Part shown: positions 16,605 to 25,200 of the stretch, one piece after another
Layout of the letters: each line of letters opens with the position of its first letter
Numbering within the stretch: the first letter of the stretch is position 1
DNA from: Chloroflexota bacterium
Lineage (GTDB): Bacteria > Chloroflexota > Limnocylindria > Limnocylindrales > CSP1-4
Reading direction: 5' to 3'
DNA length: 48,764 nucleotides
Assembly: GCA_004297395.1 (NCBI GenBank)
Contig: SCUO01000061.1
Span: 1 to 48,764 of the forward strand
The notes under the pieces: generated by a model
Seen by the model: only the letters and a program-made list of their open reading frames with translations
What the model was told of the DNA's origin: nothing
The model's database searches: none
Made by a program: the position numbers and the translations under genes

Positions 16605-16654
16605 CACCACAGGTGGTCGCGGACGAGCGACCGCCCGCTCGCGACCTGTGGTGG
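16605..16654 (-). terminator. Long hairpin downstream of the YggT gene
   Basis: Outer arms CACCACAGGT (16605-16614) and ACCTGTGGTG (16644-16653) are perfect complements. Inner arms TCGCG/CGCGA and GAGCG/CGCTC extend the stem with small bulges. It starts about 16 bases after the YggT stop, so it probably ends that transcript, although there is no T tract. The rest of the 16353-16669 gap contains no gene that I can support. Confidence 0.5.
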
Positions 16655-16669
16655 TCGGTCAGGAGCCGG

Positions 16670-17062
16670 TCACACGGCGGGCTCGCGCCGGAAGACGTTG
16701 ACGATCCAGAAGCAGATCAGCTCGAGGATCGTCCAGCCCACGAGGGCGGCGATCGCCGCGATGTCGAGGATCGAACCGCCCGATGCGAGCGCGCTCGTCC
16801 GGAAGATGCCCTCGAACGGGGCCACGAAGAGCTGGCTCGCGTTGAGGATGAAGGCCACGAGGTCGTTGCCTTCCCTGGCATCCAGGAGCAGGAGCACGAT
16901 GCGCAGCACGATCAGCGACTGGATCAGCCCGAAGATGAGGGTGATCACCCGCCGGGCGACCTCGCCCCCGCTCGGGCTCACAGCGGTCCGCCGCTCGACG
17001 ACCGTCGACGGCTGGGCCGCGACCGGATCGTCCCGGCGGACGACGTGTTCTTCGTAGGTCAT
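16670..17062 (-). CDS. YggT-family integral membrane protein
   Basis: A 130-residue protein with a charged 35-residue N-terminal tail and two hydrophobic segments: VITLIFGLIQSLIVLRIVLLLL (in part) and the C-terminal VGWTILELICFWIVNVF. Between them lie the YggT-like FILNASQLFVAPFEGIFRT (the family has a conserved P-F/L-R region after the first helix). Function is poorly defined; E. coli YggT is linked to osmotic tolerance and actinobacterial homologues sit near division genes. A good ribosome site (GGAGGA, seven bases from the ATG) fixes the start. It follows the transketolase gene on the same strand with 96 bases between. Confidence 0.75.
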   Translation of the reverse strand: MTYEEHVVRRDDPVAAQPSTVVERRTAVSPSGGEVARRVITLIFGLIQSLIVLRIVLLLLDAREGNDLVAFILNASQLFVAPFEGIFRTSALASGGSILDIAAIAALVGWTILELICFWIVNVFRREPAV

Positions 17063-17158
17063 GGCAGATTCCTCCGTGAATCCTCCGACCCGTCACCGGC
17101 AGGCCGGCGCGGATCCGCTCCAGCATCGACCGGGGCGGGCTACAGGCCCGTCATCCGC

Positions 17159-19087
17159 TCAGGCCGCCGGGCCTTGCAGCGGCGCGTCAGGTCGGTCGCG
17201 GGTCTCCGCGAGCCGCCGGACCGCCCGGGCGATGGCCGGGCCGTCGATGCCGGCCGCCGCTCGCTGCTCCTCGGGGGACGCGGAGCCGGGCATGCCTCGA
17301 ACGGCGAGATGGACTAGTCGCAGCGGCTCGCCGCGTCCGGCCAGCGCCTCCGCGACCGCGCTCCCGAGGCCGCCCTCGGGGCGGTGGTCCTCGACGACGA
17401 CGACCCGCCCCCCGGCGGCGGCCGCGGCATCGGCGACCGCGTCGACGTCGAGCGGCTTCAGTGAGTAGGCATCGAGGATGCGGACGCGGATGCCGTCGGG
17501 CTCGAGGAGCTCGGCCGCCCAGACGGCCTCGTCGACCGTCGCGCCCGCCGCGATGATCGCGACCCGGTCCGCCTCCGAGCTCGCGACCTCCCGGCTGCCC
17601 CCGATCCGGAGCCGGGGCCGGGCCGGCGTCCGAACGGTCGTCTCCCCGCGCAGGACCCGGAGGTAGCTCAACCCCGGCCAGTCGAGCATCGCCTCCAGGA
17701 GCTGCCCGGCCTGGTTGGCGTCGGATGGCTGGAGGACCGCCGAGCCGTCGATCGCCCGGAACATCGCCACGTCCTCGAGGGCCATCTGCGACGGTCCGTC
17801 GCTGCCGATGCTCGCCCCAGCGTGGGACCCGATCAGCCGGAGCGGCGTCCCTCCGACGGCGGCCATCCGGACCATGTCGGCAGCGCGGAGGAGGAAGGCG
17901 CCGAACGAGCCGCAGACGGCCGTCCAGCCGCGGATCGTGAAGCCCATCGCCGCCCCGACGAGGAGCTGCTCGGCGATGAAGGCCTGGAAGAAGCGCTGCT
18001 CGTCGACGTCGCGGAAGCGGCCGAGGCGGGTCGAGTCGCCGACGTCGGCGTCCAGCACGACGAGCTCCGGCCGGCCCGTGCCGATGGCGACGAGGGACTC
18101 GCCGACCGCGTCCCGCGTGGCGACCCGCGACCCGACCGGCCAGACGGGCAGCTGGACGGGTTGCCGCCCCGACGAGCGGCGATCTCGCGGCCGCGACCCG
18201 AGGGGCTTGGGCGGCACGATCCGGATGCTGCGCGGGCCTCCGAGCTCGGCGATCGCGTCGGATGAATCCTCGAGCGGCTTGCCGTGCAGGCCGGGCTGGT
18301 CCGCGACCCGCCGGACGCCCCGGCCCTTGATCGTCCGGGCGAGGACGACGGTCGGCCGGAAGCGGGTCTCGGACGCGGTCCGGTACGCGGCGTCGATCGC
18401 CCGGACGTCGTGGCCGTCGATGTCAAGGACCCGCCAGTCGAAGGCCTCGAAGCGCCGGCGGAGGGCCCCCAGGTCCCAGCCGTGGCGGGTGGGACCGGTC
18501 TGTCCGAGGCGGTTGACGTCGACAATCGCGGTCAGGGCGTCGAGTCGCTCCGACCCGGCCGCTTCGACGGCCTCCCAGACCGAACCCTCGGCCAACTCGC
18601 CGTCGCCGCAGAGGACCCAGATCCTCGACGCCCGGGGCTCGAGGCGCTGCATCGCCAGGGCCATGCCAGCTCCGATCGCCAAGCCGACGCCGAGCGATCC
18701 GGTCGCCACGTCGACGAGGGGCACGCCCGGCACGGGGTGACCCTGGAGCCGGCTCCCCGGCTGGCGGAAGGTCAGGAGCTCGTCGTCGTCGATCGCTCCG
18801 ATCGCGACGAGGGCGGCGTACAGGAGCGGCGCGGCGTGGCCCTTGGACAGGACGAGGTGGTCGCGGGCCGGGTCGTCCGGCGCGCTCGTGTCGACCCGGA
18901 GATGCCGCGCGACGAGGACGGCGAGCAGCTCCGCCGCCGACATCGCCGACGTCGGGTGGCCGGCGCCGGCGGCAGCGCTGGCCCGGATCGCGTCGACTCG
19001 AAGCTGCTGGGCGAGCTCCTTGAGCTGGGCGAGGTCGGCGTCAGGGCGGGCCCTCACCGTTCGCCACGACGGGGCACTGTTCTGCAC
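17159..19087 (-). CDS. tkt: Transketolase, full-length single chain
   Basis: A 642-residue thiamine-diphosphate enzyme moving two-carbon ketol units in the pentose-phosphate or Calvin pathways. In order: GAGHPTSAMSAAELL (residues about 42-56), SKGHAAPLLYAAL, GSLGVGLAIGAGMALAM, and the ThDP/Mg motif GDGELAEGSVWEA ending in VDVNRLGQ. Next come a proline-rich linker, the pyrimidine-binding region with FIAEQLLVGAAMGF, and SHAGASIGSDGPSQMALEDV. Both halves are in one chain, unlike the split transketolases of many related genomes. GTG 19087 is assumed, ten bases after the stop of a small upstream gene, so they are probably co-transcribed. Confidence 0.92.
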   Translation of the reverse strand: MQNSAPSWRTVRARPDADLAQLKELAQQLRVDAIRASAAAGAGHPTSAMSAAELLAVLVARHLRVDTSAPDDPARDHLVLSKGHAAPLLYAALVAIGAIDDDELLTFRQPGSRLQGHPVPGVPLVDVATGSLGVGLAIGAGMALAMQRLEPRASRIWVLCGDGELAEGSVWEAVEAAGSERLDALTAIVDVNRLGQTGPTRHGWDLGALRRRFEAFDWRVLDIDGHDVRAIDAAYRTASETRFRPTVVLARTIKGRGVRRVADQPGLHGKPLEDSSDAIAELGGPRSIRIVPPKPLGSRPRDRRSSGRQPVQLPVWPVGSRVATRDAVGESLVAIGTGRPELVVLDADVGDSTRLGRFRDVDEQRFFQAFIAEQLLVGAAMGFTIRGWTAVCGSFGAFLLRAADMVRMAAVGGTPLRLIGSHAGASIGSDGPSQMALEDVAMFRAIDGSAVLQPSDANQAGQLLEAMLDWPGLSYLRVLRGETTVRTPARPRLRIGGSREVASSEADRVAIIAAGATVDEAVWAAELLEPDGIRVRILDAYSLKPLDVDAVADAAAAAGGRVVVVEDHRPEGGLGSAVAEALAGRGEPLRLVHLAVRGMPGSASPEEQRAAAGIDGPAIARAVRRLAETRDRPDAPLQGPAA

Positions 19088-19096
19088 CGCGCCCGC

Positions 19097-19375
19097 CTAC
19101 ATCGGGAGCTCGGGCGGCTCGACGTCGGGGAGGAGGTCCGGCCGGTCCCGGCCCGCCGGGCTCGGGCCGCCAGAACCGACCCGATCGGCAAGCTCGTCCC
19201 GGCGCTCCGTCTCTCGATCGTCCCGGGCGGCGCCGTCGACGTCAGGGGCCGTGGCGTCGCCGCGGGGCCCCGCCAGGGACCGTCCCGGGTCGTCGCCCGG
19301 TCTGGAGGGGTCGTCGCCGGGGGCGCGGGTTGTGTCGGGCGTGATCGCGCGCGTCGCGCGCTCGGGGTCCTGCAT
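19097..19375 (-). CDS. Small disordered acidic protein, unknown function
   Basis: A 92-residue frame, rich in Asp, Arg, Pro and Gly with no hydrophobic core (ITPDTTRAPGDDPSRPGDDP and similar), so probably intrinsically disordered. I do not recognise it. What supports a real gene is a textbook ribosome site (GAGGAGG, five bases from the ATG) and its position ten bases ahead of the transketolase start on the same strand. In a GC-rich genome such frames also arise by chance, so it could instead be a translated leader whose main role is coupling to the downstream gene. Confidence 0.45.
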   Translation of the reverse strand: MQDPERATRAITPDTTRAPGDDPSRPGDDPGRSLAGPRGDATAPDVDGAARDDRETERRDELADRVGSGGPSPAGRDRPDLLPDVEPPELPM

Positions 19376-19679
19376 GACGCCTCCTCGGCTGATTCGTGGC
19401 GCGCCACCGCGGCCACGCCTCGGCGGCCGCGGCGGCCGGCGTCCGCCCAGCGTGCTCCTGCGCGGCTTCCCTCCCGCTCTCGGCAGCGCGTCCCTGGGTT
19501 ACACCGGCCTTGCGGCCCCGTTGCAGGCCGGGCGGGCCAAGGCCCCGGCCGCGGACCCGGCCGACGCCCGGTGCGGCCGGGCCTGAGCGACACGCGGCTG
19601 CAAGGCGGAGCGGCGGCACGGCTGTCCCGGATGCGGGGCGGGCTCGCCCACGATCGAGCTCCGCACAGAGGACAAGCCG
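19376..19679. other. Divergent intergenic region
   Basis: 304 bases between the small minus-strand gene and the plus-strand membrane protein gene. It should hold promoters for both directions. The frames crossing it are low-complexity Ala/Arg/Pro without ribosome sites, and I see no RNA gene. Confidence 0.5.
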
Positions 19680-20114
19680 ATGACCGCATCCCTGCTCCGG
19701 GCCGTCGAACCGACCCGGGACGCGCTCCTGGAGCGTCTGCCCGACCCCGCCCACATGGACCTCCCGTCGCTGGAGCTGCTGGGCCGCCGGGCGGACGAGA
19801 CCGTCGACCGCCTCCGAGGGCGTGAGCGACGCCCTCCGTGGGCGTGGCTCCTTGGGGCGCTCGCGATCGCCGGCATCGCCGTCGTGACGGCGTCGGTGGT
19901 CATGAGCTGGACGCGCCAGGGGGCGGGCCACGTTCGTGATGAGGCGCCCGACGAGTTGGACCGGATGAGCGAGCCAGGCTCGGTCGGCGCGCTCGACGGC
20001 CCGGACCTGGGGGCGTCCGCCGACCTGCCCGTCGCCCGGAGCGGAATGACCGGCCTGACCGCGGCCGAGGACTCGCTCCTGAGCTACGACCCCATCGAGG
20101 GTCGCGACGCCTGA
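19680..20114 (+). CDS. Single-pass membrane protein, unknown function
   Basis: A 144-residue protein. Residues 1-48 are soluble and mostly helical (LLERLPDPAHMDLPSLELLG, then RADETVDRLRGRERR). A strong membrane helix follows near residues 53-76 (WAWLLGALAIAGIAVVTASV), then an acidic, probably external tail. The positive RERR before the helix suggests N-in, C-out topology. I do not recognise a family. The ATG has AGAGGA nine bases upstream. The stop and the next ATG share one base (TGATG), so it is coupled to the small zinc-ribbon gene downstream. Confidence 0.7.
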   Translation: MTASLLRAVEPTRDALLERLPDPAHMDLPSLELLGRRADETVDRLRGRERRPPWAWLLGALAIAGIAVVTASVVMSWTRQGAGHVRDEAPDELDRMSEPGSVGALDGPDLGASADLPVARSGMTGLTAAEDSLLSYDPIEGRDA

Positions 20115-20338
20115 TGGAGCCCACCGGCGTCGTCACCGCCCTGGCCGTCACCCTCTTCGGGGTGGCGGCCGTGCTCCGCCTCCTGCCGGTCGGCACGTGC
20201 CCGGACTGCAGCCACTGTCGCCTGGAGCGGCTGCGGCGGGACGAGGAGTCGGAGGCGCGGACTGCGCGGCTCCTCGGCCTGCCCCGCTGCGCCGAGTGCG
20301 GGCGCTACCACGATCCGACCGAGGATCACCCCGCCTGA
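20114..20338 (+). CDS. Small membrane-anchored zinc-ribbon-like protein
   Basis: A 74-residue protein with an N-terminal membrane helix (VVTALAVTLFGVAAVLRLL) followed by two Cys pairs: CPDCSHC at residues about 29-35 and CAEC at 60-63, ahead of GRYHDPTED. The CxxC pairs about 30 residues apart suggest one zinc ribbon on the cytoplasmic or membrane surface. The TGATG overlap with the upstream membrane protein gene indicates co-translation and possibly a shared complex. No named family recognised. Confidence 0.65.
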   Translation: MEPTGVVTALAVTLFGVAAVLRLLPVGTCPDCSHCRLERLRRDEESEARTARLLGLPRCAECGRYHDPTEDHPA

Positions 20339-20586
20339 TCCGCGGTCGCGACCCGTCGGCGGGCGCCGCGGTGTTCGGCGGGCGCCTTCCAACGATCCGG
20401 CTGTCTCATCCTCGCGCAGGTTCGCCGGTTGGGAGCGCGCGGCCGGAGTGCAACGTCGCTGCGATGCGGGCGCCGCCCCCTGACGCGGCCCCGGAAGGGG
20501 TCGGGCGCGAGACTTCCACCGGCCCCGCCCATACCGCCGGTCGAGGGCGGCCGGCCCCGGTGGCCCGGGGACCGCGAGGTGCTCGA

Positions 20587-20616
20587 GAGACCCGGAGCCC
20601 GCAAGCTCCGGGTCTC
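20587..20616 (-). terminator. Strong hairpin terminator after the lipoprotein gene
   Basis: Perfect 12-base arms GAGACCCGGAGC and GCTCCGGGTCTC with a 6-base loop, 26 bases beyond the minus-strand lipoprotein stop. It is the strongest stem near these genes and could also end the plus-strand transcript from 20338. The rest of 20339-20642 shows no supported gene. Confidence 0.7.
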
Positions 20617-20642
20617 ATGCTGTGCCTTGATCCCTGGCGCGC

Positions 20643-20852
20643 CTACGGCGACTCCGACGGCGCCTCGGACGGCGACTCCGAGGGCTCCTCGGACGGGAGA
20701 TCGGTGCTCGGATCGAGCGACGGCATCGTCGATTCGAGGGTTGGGCCCGGGCTGGTGCCGGGGATGGTCTCGAGGCCGTCGGAGGGGGAGACCCCCGGCG
20801 TGCAGGCCGCGGCGGCGATCACCACCGCGAGCAGAGCGAGTCGTCGAATCAT
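20643..20852 (-). CDS. Small lipoprotein with Ser/Pro/Glu-rich tail
   Basis: A 69-residue precursor. MIRRLALLAVVIAAAAC is a lipoprotein signal peptide with a lipobox (AAAC), so Cys17 would be lipidated and the mature part would be a 53-residue unstructured chain on the outer face. The C-terminus is a degenerate repeat of Ser-Glu-Ala/Ser-Pro (SEEPSESPSEAPSESP). The ATG is supported by GAGGTGA four bases upstream; the longer upstream frame lacks any signal. Function unknown: perhaps a cell-envelope spacer, or the remnant of a larger protein. Confidence 0.7.
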   Translation of the reverse strand: MIRRLALLAVVIAAAACTPGVSPSDGLETIPGTSPGPTLESTMPSLDPSTDLPSEEPSESPSEAPSESP

Positions 20853-21175
20853 GCGGTCACCTCGACTGGTATGGGGATGCGTTCGCCGGCCGGCCAGCGG
20901 GGGCCGGGGCCGGGGTCCACGGTCGTCCCGGGACGCCCCTTTTGTACGGGCATGCGGCCTTCGGACGAGCCACGACGATCCGGGCTCGCCGTTGCAGCCG
21001 CCTGACACGGCGGGCCAGGGAGCGAGGGTGCAATCGGCCTGTCATGCGCGACGGCTCCGGCTGCGTCGCTGCGAAGATGAGCTCGCCTCGATGCTTCGCG
21101 CGCCGGCCTGCCCAACGTGGCCGGCGAAGGGGGCAAGCACGACGGACCGCTCGGTCCGACCGATGGAGGCACATC
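20853..21175. other. Divergent intergenic region with a hairpin before the 42-residue gene
   Basis: 323 bases between the lipoprotein gene and the CorA leader peptide gene. At 21143-21158 CGGACCG, CT, CGGTCCG forms a perfect 7-base stem only a few bases before the GGAGG ribosome site (21165-21169), so it lies in the leader of the CorA mRNA. I do not see the conserved core of an M-box riboswitch. Confidence 0.5.
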
Positions 21176-21304
21176 GTGAACCGACCGCAGGCCGCCCGCC
21201 GGCCCGTGACCGTCCCCGCGGGCGAGACGTCGATGCGGATCCTCGAGTACGGGATCGGTTTCGTCGCCGCCGCCGCAGCCTTCGTCCTGGGCTTCCTCCG
21301 CTGA
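21176..21304 (+). CDS. 42-residue membrane peptide upstream of CorA
   Basis: A tiny protein: a basic 20-residue N-terminus (MNRPQAARRPVTVPAGETSM) followed by one hydrophobic helix (ILEYGIGFVAAAAAFVLGF) ending LR. The GTG start has a perfect GGAGG six bases upstream, which decides the start and argues for real translation. Its stop overlaps the first codon of the CorA frame (CTGA), so the two are translationally coupled. By analogy with small membrane regulators of transporters (KdpF, MgtS), it may be a CorA accessory or simply a coupling leader; both are inference. No homologue recognised. Confidence 0.65.
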   Translation: MNRPQAARRPVTVPAGETSMRILEYGIGFVAAAAAFVLGFLR

Positions 21305-22269
21305 CGATCCGAAGCCTCCTCTTCGAGCGGGAGCGGGAGGAGCGCCGGGTCGACCTCGATCGATCTGTCGTCCGCTCGCTCGGCCGCGACCGACTCTTGT
21401 GGGTCGACATCGAAGCCCCGGCGGCGGCGGAGCTTCTCGACGTCGGCGAGCTCCTCGCCATCCCGGCCGGGCTCCGCCCTCGCGAGGACGGCCCGAGCCG
21501 GACGCTGCGGCGCGAACAAGGCTGGATCCGCCTCCCGATCGTGACGGTCCAGGCCCCCGGGCCCGGGTCGCCCGTCGAGCGCGCTGTCGAGCGCGTGACG
21601 ATCGATCTGCTCGCCGGCGAGAACGTCGTCGTGACCCTCCACGACGAGCCGAGCGACGTCATCCGGACCCTGGCCGACCAGCTCCGCGACGAGCCCGGCA
21701 TCGGGGCGCTCGACGCAGCCGCGCTCCTCGCCGCCCTCGTGGACGGCATGCTCGCGATGTACCTCAGGCACACCGAGGCGATCGAGCGCCGGATCGACGA
21801 CCTCGACGAGATCGCCATCCGGGGCTCGGCCGGGGACGCCTACCTCGGCGAGGTGGTCGTCCTCCGTCGTCGGGTCGCCGGCCTCCGTCGTGCCTTGACA
21901 CCCCACCGTGAGACGTTCGGCCCGCTCGCCCGGCCCGACTTCGAGATCGCGGCCCTTGGACGTCCCTGGCCGGGCCTCATGGGCCGGCTCGAGACGACCA
22001 TCGCCGCGGTGGAGACCGCCCAGGGCCTGCTCGTGGGATCGGTCGAGCTGCGCCAGAGCAGCGCCGCCCAGCGGGCGAACGACGTGATGAAGCGGCTGAC
22101 GATCCTCAACGCGGTCCTCCTCCCGTCGGTCGTCCTCGCCGGCGCCATGGGCATGAACTTCCAGGTTCCGTTCTTCGAGAACGCCGACAACTTCTGGTGG
22201 GTCGTGGCGGCCATGGCCGTCCTCGCCGCGGGGACCCTCCTCGTCGCCCGGCTGCGGAACTGGCTCTAG
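21301..22269 (+). CDS. corA: CorA-family magnesium transporter
   Basis: A 322-residue protein. A soluble cytoplasmic domain of about 250 residues is followed by two membrane helices. The first helix ends in the diagnostic GMN (VLAGAMGMNFQVPFFENADN) and the second is WWVVAAMAVLAAGTLLVARL. The N-terminus TIRSLLFERE, then LLWVDIEAP about 30 residues later, matches the usual CorA opening, so translation must begin near 21301. The only codon there is CTG (overlapping the stop of the 42-residue gene) or a still rarer ACG/ATC; no ATG, GTG or TTG occurs before TTG 21397, which would cut into the fold. Mg2+ or Co2+ uptake is expected; Zn2+ efflux by a ZntB-like member cannot be excluded. Confidence 0.85.
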   Translation: MTIRSLLFEREREERRVDLDRSVVRSLGRDRLLWVDIEAPAAAELLDVGELLAIPAGLRPREDGPSRTLRREQGWIRLPIVTVQAPGPGSPVERAVERVTIDLLAGENVVVTLHDEPSDVIRTLADQLRDEPGIGALDAAALLAALVDGMLAMYLRHTEAIERRIDDLDEIAIRGSAGDAYLGEVVVLRRRVAGLRRALTPHRETFGPLARPDFEIAALGRPWPGLMGRLETTIAAVETAQGLLVGSVELRQSSAAQRANDVMKRLTILNAVLLPSVVLAGAMGMNFQVPFFENADNFWWVVAAMAVLAAGTLLVARLRNWL

Positions 22270-25200
22270 TGCTCCTCGGCCATGACCCGGAGGGCGAACC
22301 CGAACTCGGCGCCGCCCTCCGCCCGGTTGGCCGCCCAGATCCTCCCGCCCATGGCGTGCAGCAGCCGGGCGCAGACGAAGAGGCCGATGCCCGACCCGCT
22401 CGCCTGGCGAGCGGTTGAGGGAGATCGGTAGTAGAGCTCGAAGAGCCGGCCGGTCTCGTCCTCGGGGAAGCCCGGTCCGTTGTCGAGCACGTGGACACGA
22501 ACCTCGTCTTCGCCGGCCCTGACGATGACCCGGATCGGGGCCTGGCTGCCGCCGTACTTCACCGCGTTGGCGAGGAGGTTCCGGATGACCTGCTCGACAT
22601 ACGTCTGATCGCCCGACACGGGTGGCAGGCCGGGCTCGAGGTCGACCTCGAAGCGACCGTCGGGCCAGCGGCCCTGCTCTGACCCGACGACGGCCGGGAC
22701 GATCCGCTGGAGGAGGACGGGCTCGCTGCCGATGTCGAGCGAGCCCTCGCCGAAGCGGGTCAGGGCGACGACGTCCTCGACAAGCCGGTGGAGGCGCTCG
22801 GCCTCGAGGTGGATGTCCTCGAAGATGCCGCGTCGGGCGGCCTCGTCGAGGCTGCCCTCGCTCCGTGACAGCACCTTCGCCCCGGCGTAGATCGTGGTGA
22901 CCGGTGTCCGCAGCTCGTGGGACAGGATCCCGACGAAGGCGTCCCGAACGGCCTCCCGCTCCCGGGCGACAGTGACGTCCCGGAGGATGATGATGTGCTC
23001 GCCGCCGGTCACGGGCTCGTCCTCGACCGCGTAGTTGCTGACCTCGATCCACTGCCGGGCCGGCGCCCGGACGCGAAGCGTGACCGAGGTCCCCGGGCTC
23101 GTGAGGGCCGCATGGGCGAGACCGTCGGGATCCTCGAGCCGGGCCAGGACGGCATCGATCGTCCAGTCCTCGAGCGGCTGCAGGATCGCCCGTGCGGTGG
23201 GGTTGGCGAGCGTGATGCGGCCGGCGTCGTCGAGGACCATGAGCCCCTCGCCGATCGCCCCGATGATCGCGTTGAGCTCGGCCGCCCGAGCGTGCTCGGC
23301 CCGGGCCAGCTGGGTCAGGCGCTGCTCGGTCTCGATCCGCTCGCGGATGTCGCGGCTGATCGCGACGAGTCGCTGGCCGACACCCGGCAGGACGACCACC
23401 TGCCAACGGATCTCGACCGGGACCCGCGTGCCGTCGGTGCGGACCCGGACCATGTCCAGGGCCCGGGTGACCTCCTCGCCGGAGAGGATCGGGGCGAGGA
23501 ACGACCGTAGCTGCTCCGGCGAGACACCCTCCGTCCAGTCCGGCGTCGAGTGGCCGACGACCTCGTCACGGGTGCGGCCGAGCTGCTCGAGGACCGCGTC
23601 GTTGGCGTAGGTGACCCGCAGCGTTCGCGGGTCGTTCATGGTGACGCCGTCGCGGACGGCGTCGAGGATCGTCCGGAACCGGGCGACGTCCTGGAACAGC
23701 CTGGCGTTGTAGATCGCGGCGGCGGCCCGGGCGGCAAGCTCCGTGGCGAAGGGCATGTCGTGAGCGAGGAGCCGGGCCCGGGAGGCCACGAGGGTCAGGG
23801 CTCCGATCGGCCGACCCGCGGCGACGAGCGGGACGCAGAGCAACGTCGAGCCGGCCAGCGACCGGACTACCGCCGCCTCGTCCTCGGCAACTCCGCGCCC
23901 GCCGAGGGCCGTCATGGCCTCCGCGATCGATGCCTCGGTCAGCTCGAGCATCGCCGGCTCGCCGGACGAGACAACCTGCTCGCCGATGGCCGGGATTCCC
24001 TGGCCGCTGATGCGAGCCCGCAAGCGCTGCACCGTGGCCACCCGGGCCGGATCGGCGTGGGCGACGGCCAGCTCCTCCAGTCGCCCGTCCTCCGATACGA
24101 GGTCGATTGCGCTCCAGTCGACGATCGTCGGGACGACCAGTCTCGCCACGGTCGCGATCGTCTCCTCGTAGTCGAGTGACGAGGCCAGGATCGCGCTGGC
24201 CTGGGCGAGGAACTCGGTCCGGAGGCGTTGCTCGCGGCTGGCTGTGATGTCCTCGAAGACGACGACGCCGGCCGTGACCTTGCCGCCCGCGCCGACGATG
24301 GGCACGGATCGGCCGAAGACCCAGGTCTCCGAGCTGTCGGGGTGGACGACCCGGAACTCCGCCTCGGCCACCTCCCCCGTCGAGATCGTCCGGTTGAGCG
24401 GCCAGTCGAGCGTCTCGTACGGCCGGCCCTCCGGGTCGAAGGCGGCGACGTTCTGCTCCCAGATCGTTTCGGTCGGCAGGCTGCCGGGGCCCAGGATCCG
24501 AGCGACCGCCTCGTTGGTGATCAGGGTCCGCCCCGAGGGCGCCTCTGCCACGATCACGCCGTTCGGGAGGTTCCTGATGATCGTCTCGAACCGATTGCCC
24601 TGGGTCTCGAGGTCGGCGAGCAGCGCCTCGGCCCGCGACGCGGCGTCCTCCGCGGCAAGCCGCGCGGTCTGCTCCGCCGCATACAGCCGGGCGTTCCCGA
24701 CCGCGAGCGCGATTCGTCGGGCAAGCTCCATGGCGTAGGCCGCGTCGCCGTCGTGATAGCGACGCGAGTCGTCGGAGGCGGCGAGGAAGAGGACGCCCTC
24801 GACCCGGCCGCGGGCCACCAAGGGGACCGCCATCGCGCTCGTTGTCCGCAACTCCCGGATCGTCTCCACGAGGCCTGGCCGAGCCGGATCGAGGGCGAGG
24901 TGGTCCGGCGACATGTCGGCGATGACGGGTCGCCTTTCGGCGATGGCCCGGTCGCCCGCCCGCCCGGCGCCCGGCTCCACCGACCAGGCCCACATCCGGT
25001 CAACCAGCTCGGCCCGGCCCGGGTCGGCCACATCGACGGCGACGCGGTCGACCGATCCGTCTGGCTGGACGAGATCAAGCGTCGCCCAATCCGCGAGGTA
25101 GGGCACGGCAAGGGCCATCGCGGTTCCGATCGTTCGGTCGAGGTCGAGGGACTCGTCGAGGTCGCGGGTGGCGTCGGCGAGGAGCCTCGAGCGAGCCTCG

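Noticed and set aside
20853-21175. M-box or other known riboswitch ahead of corA
   Set aside because: Only a 7-base hairpin is visible; the conserved loops of the M-box are not present.
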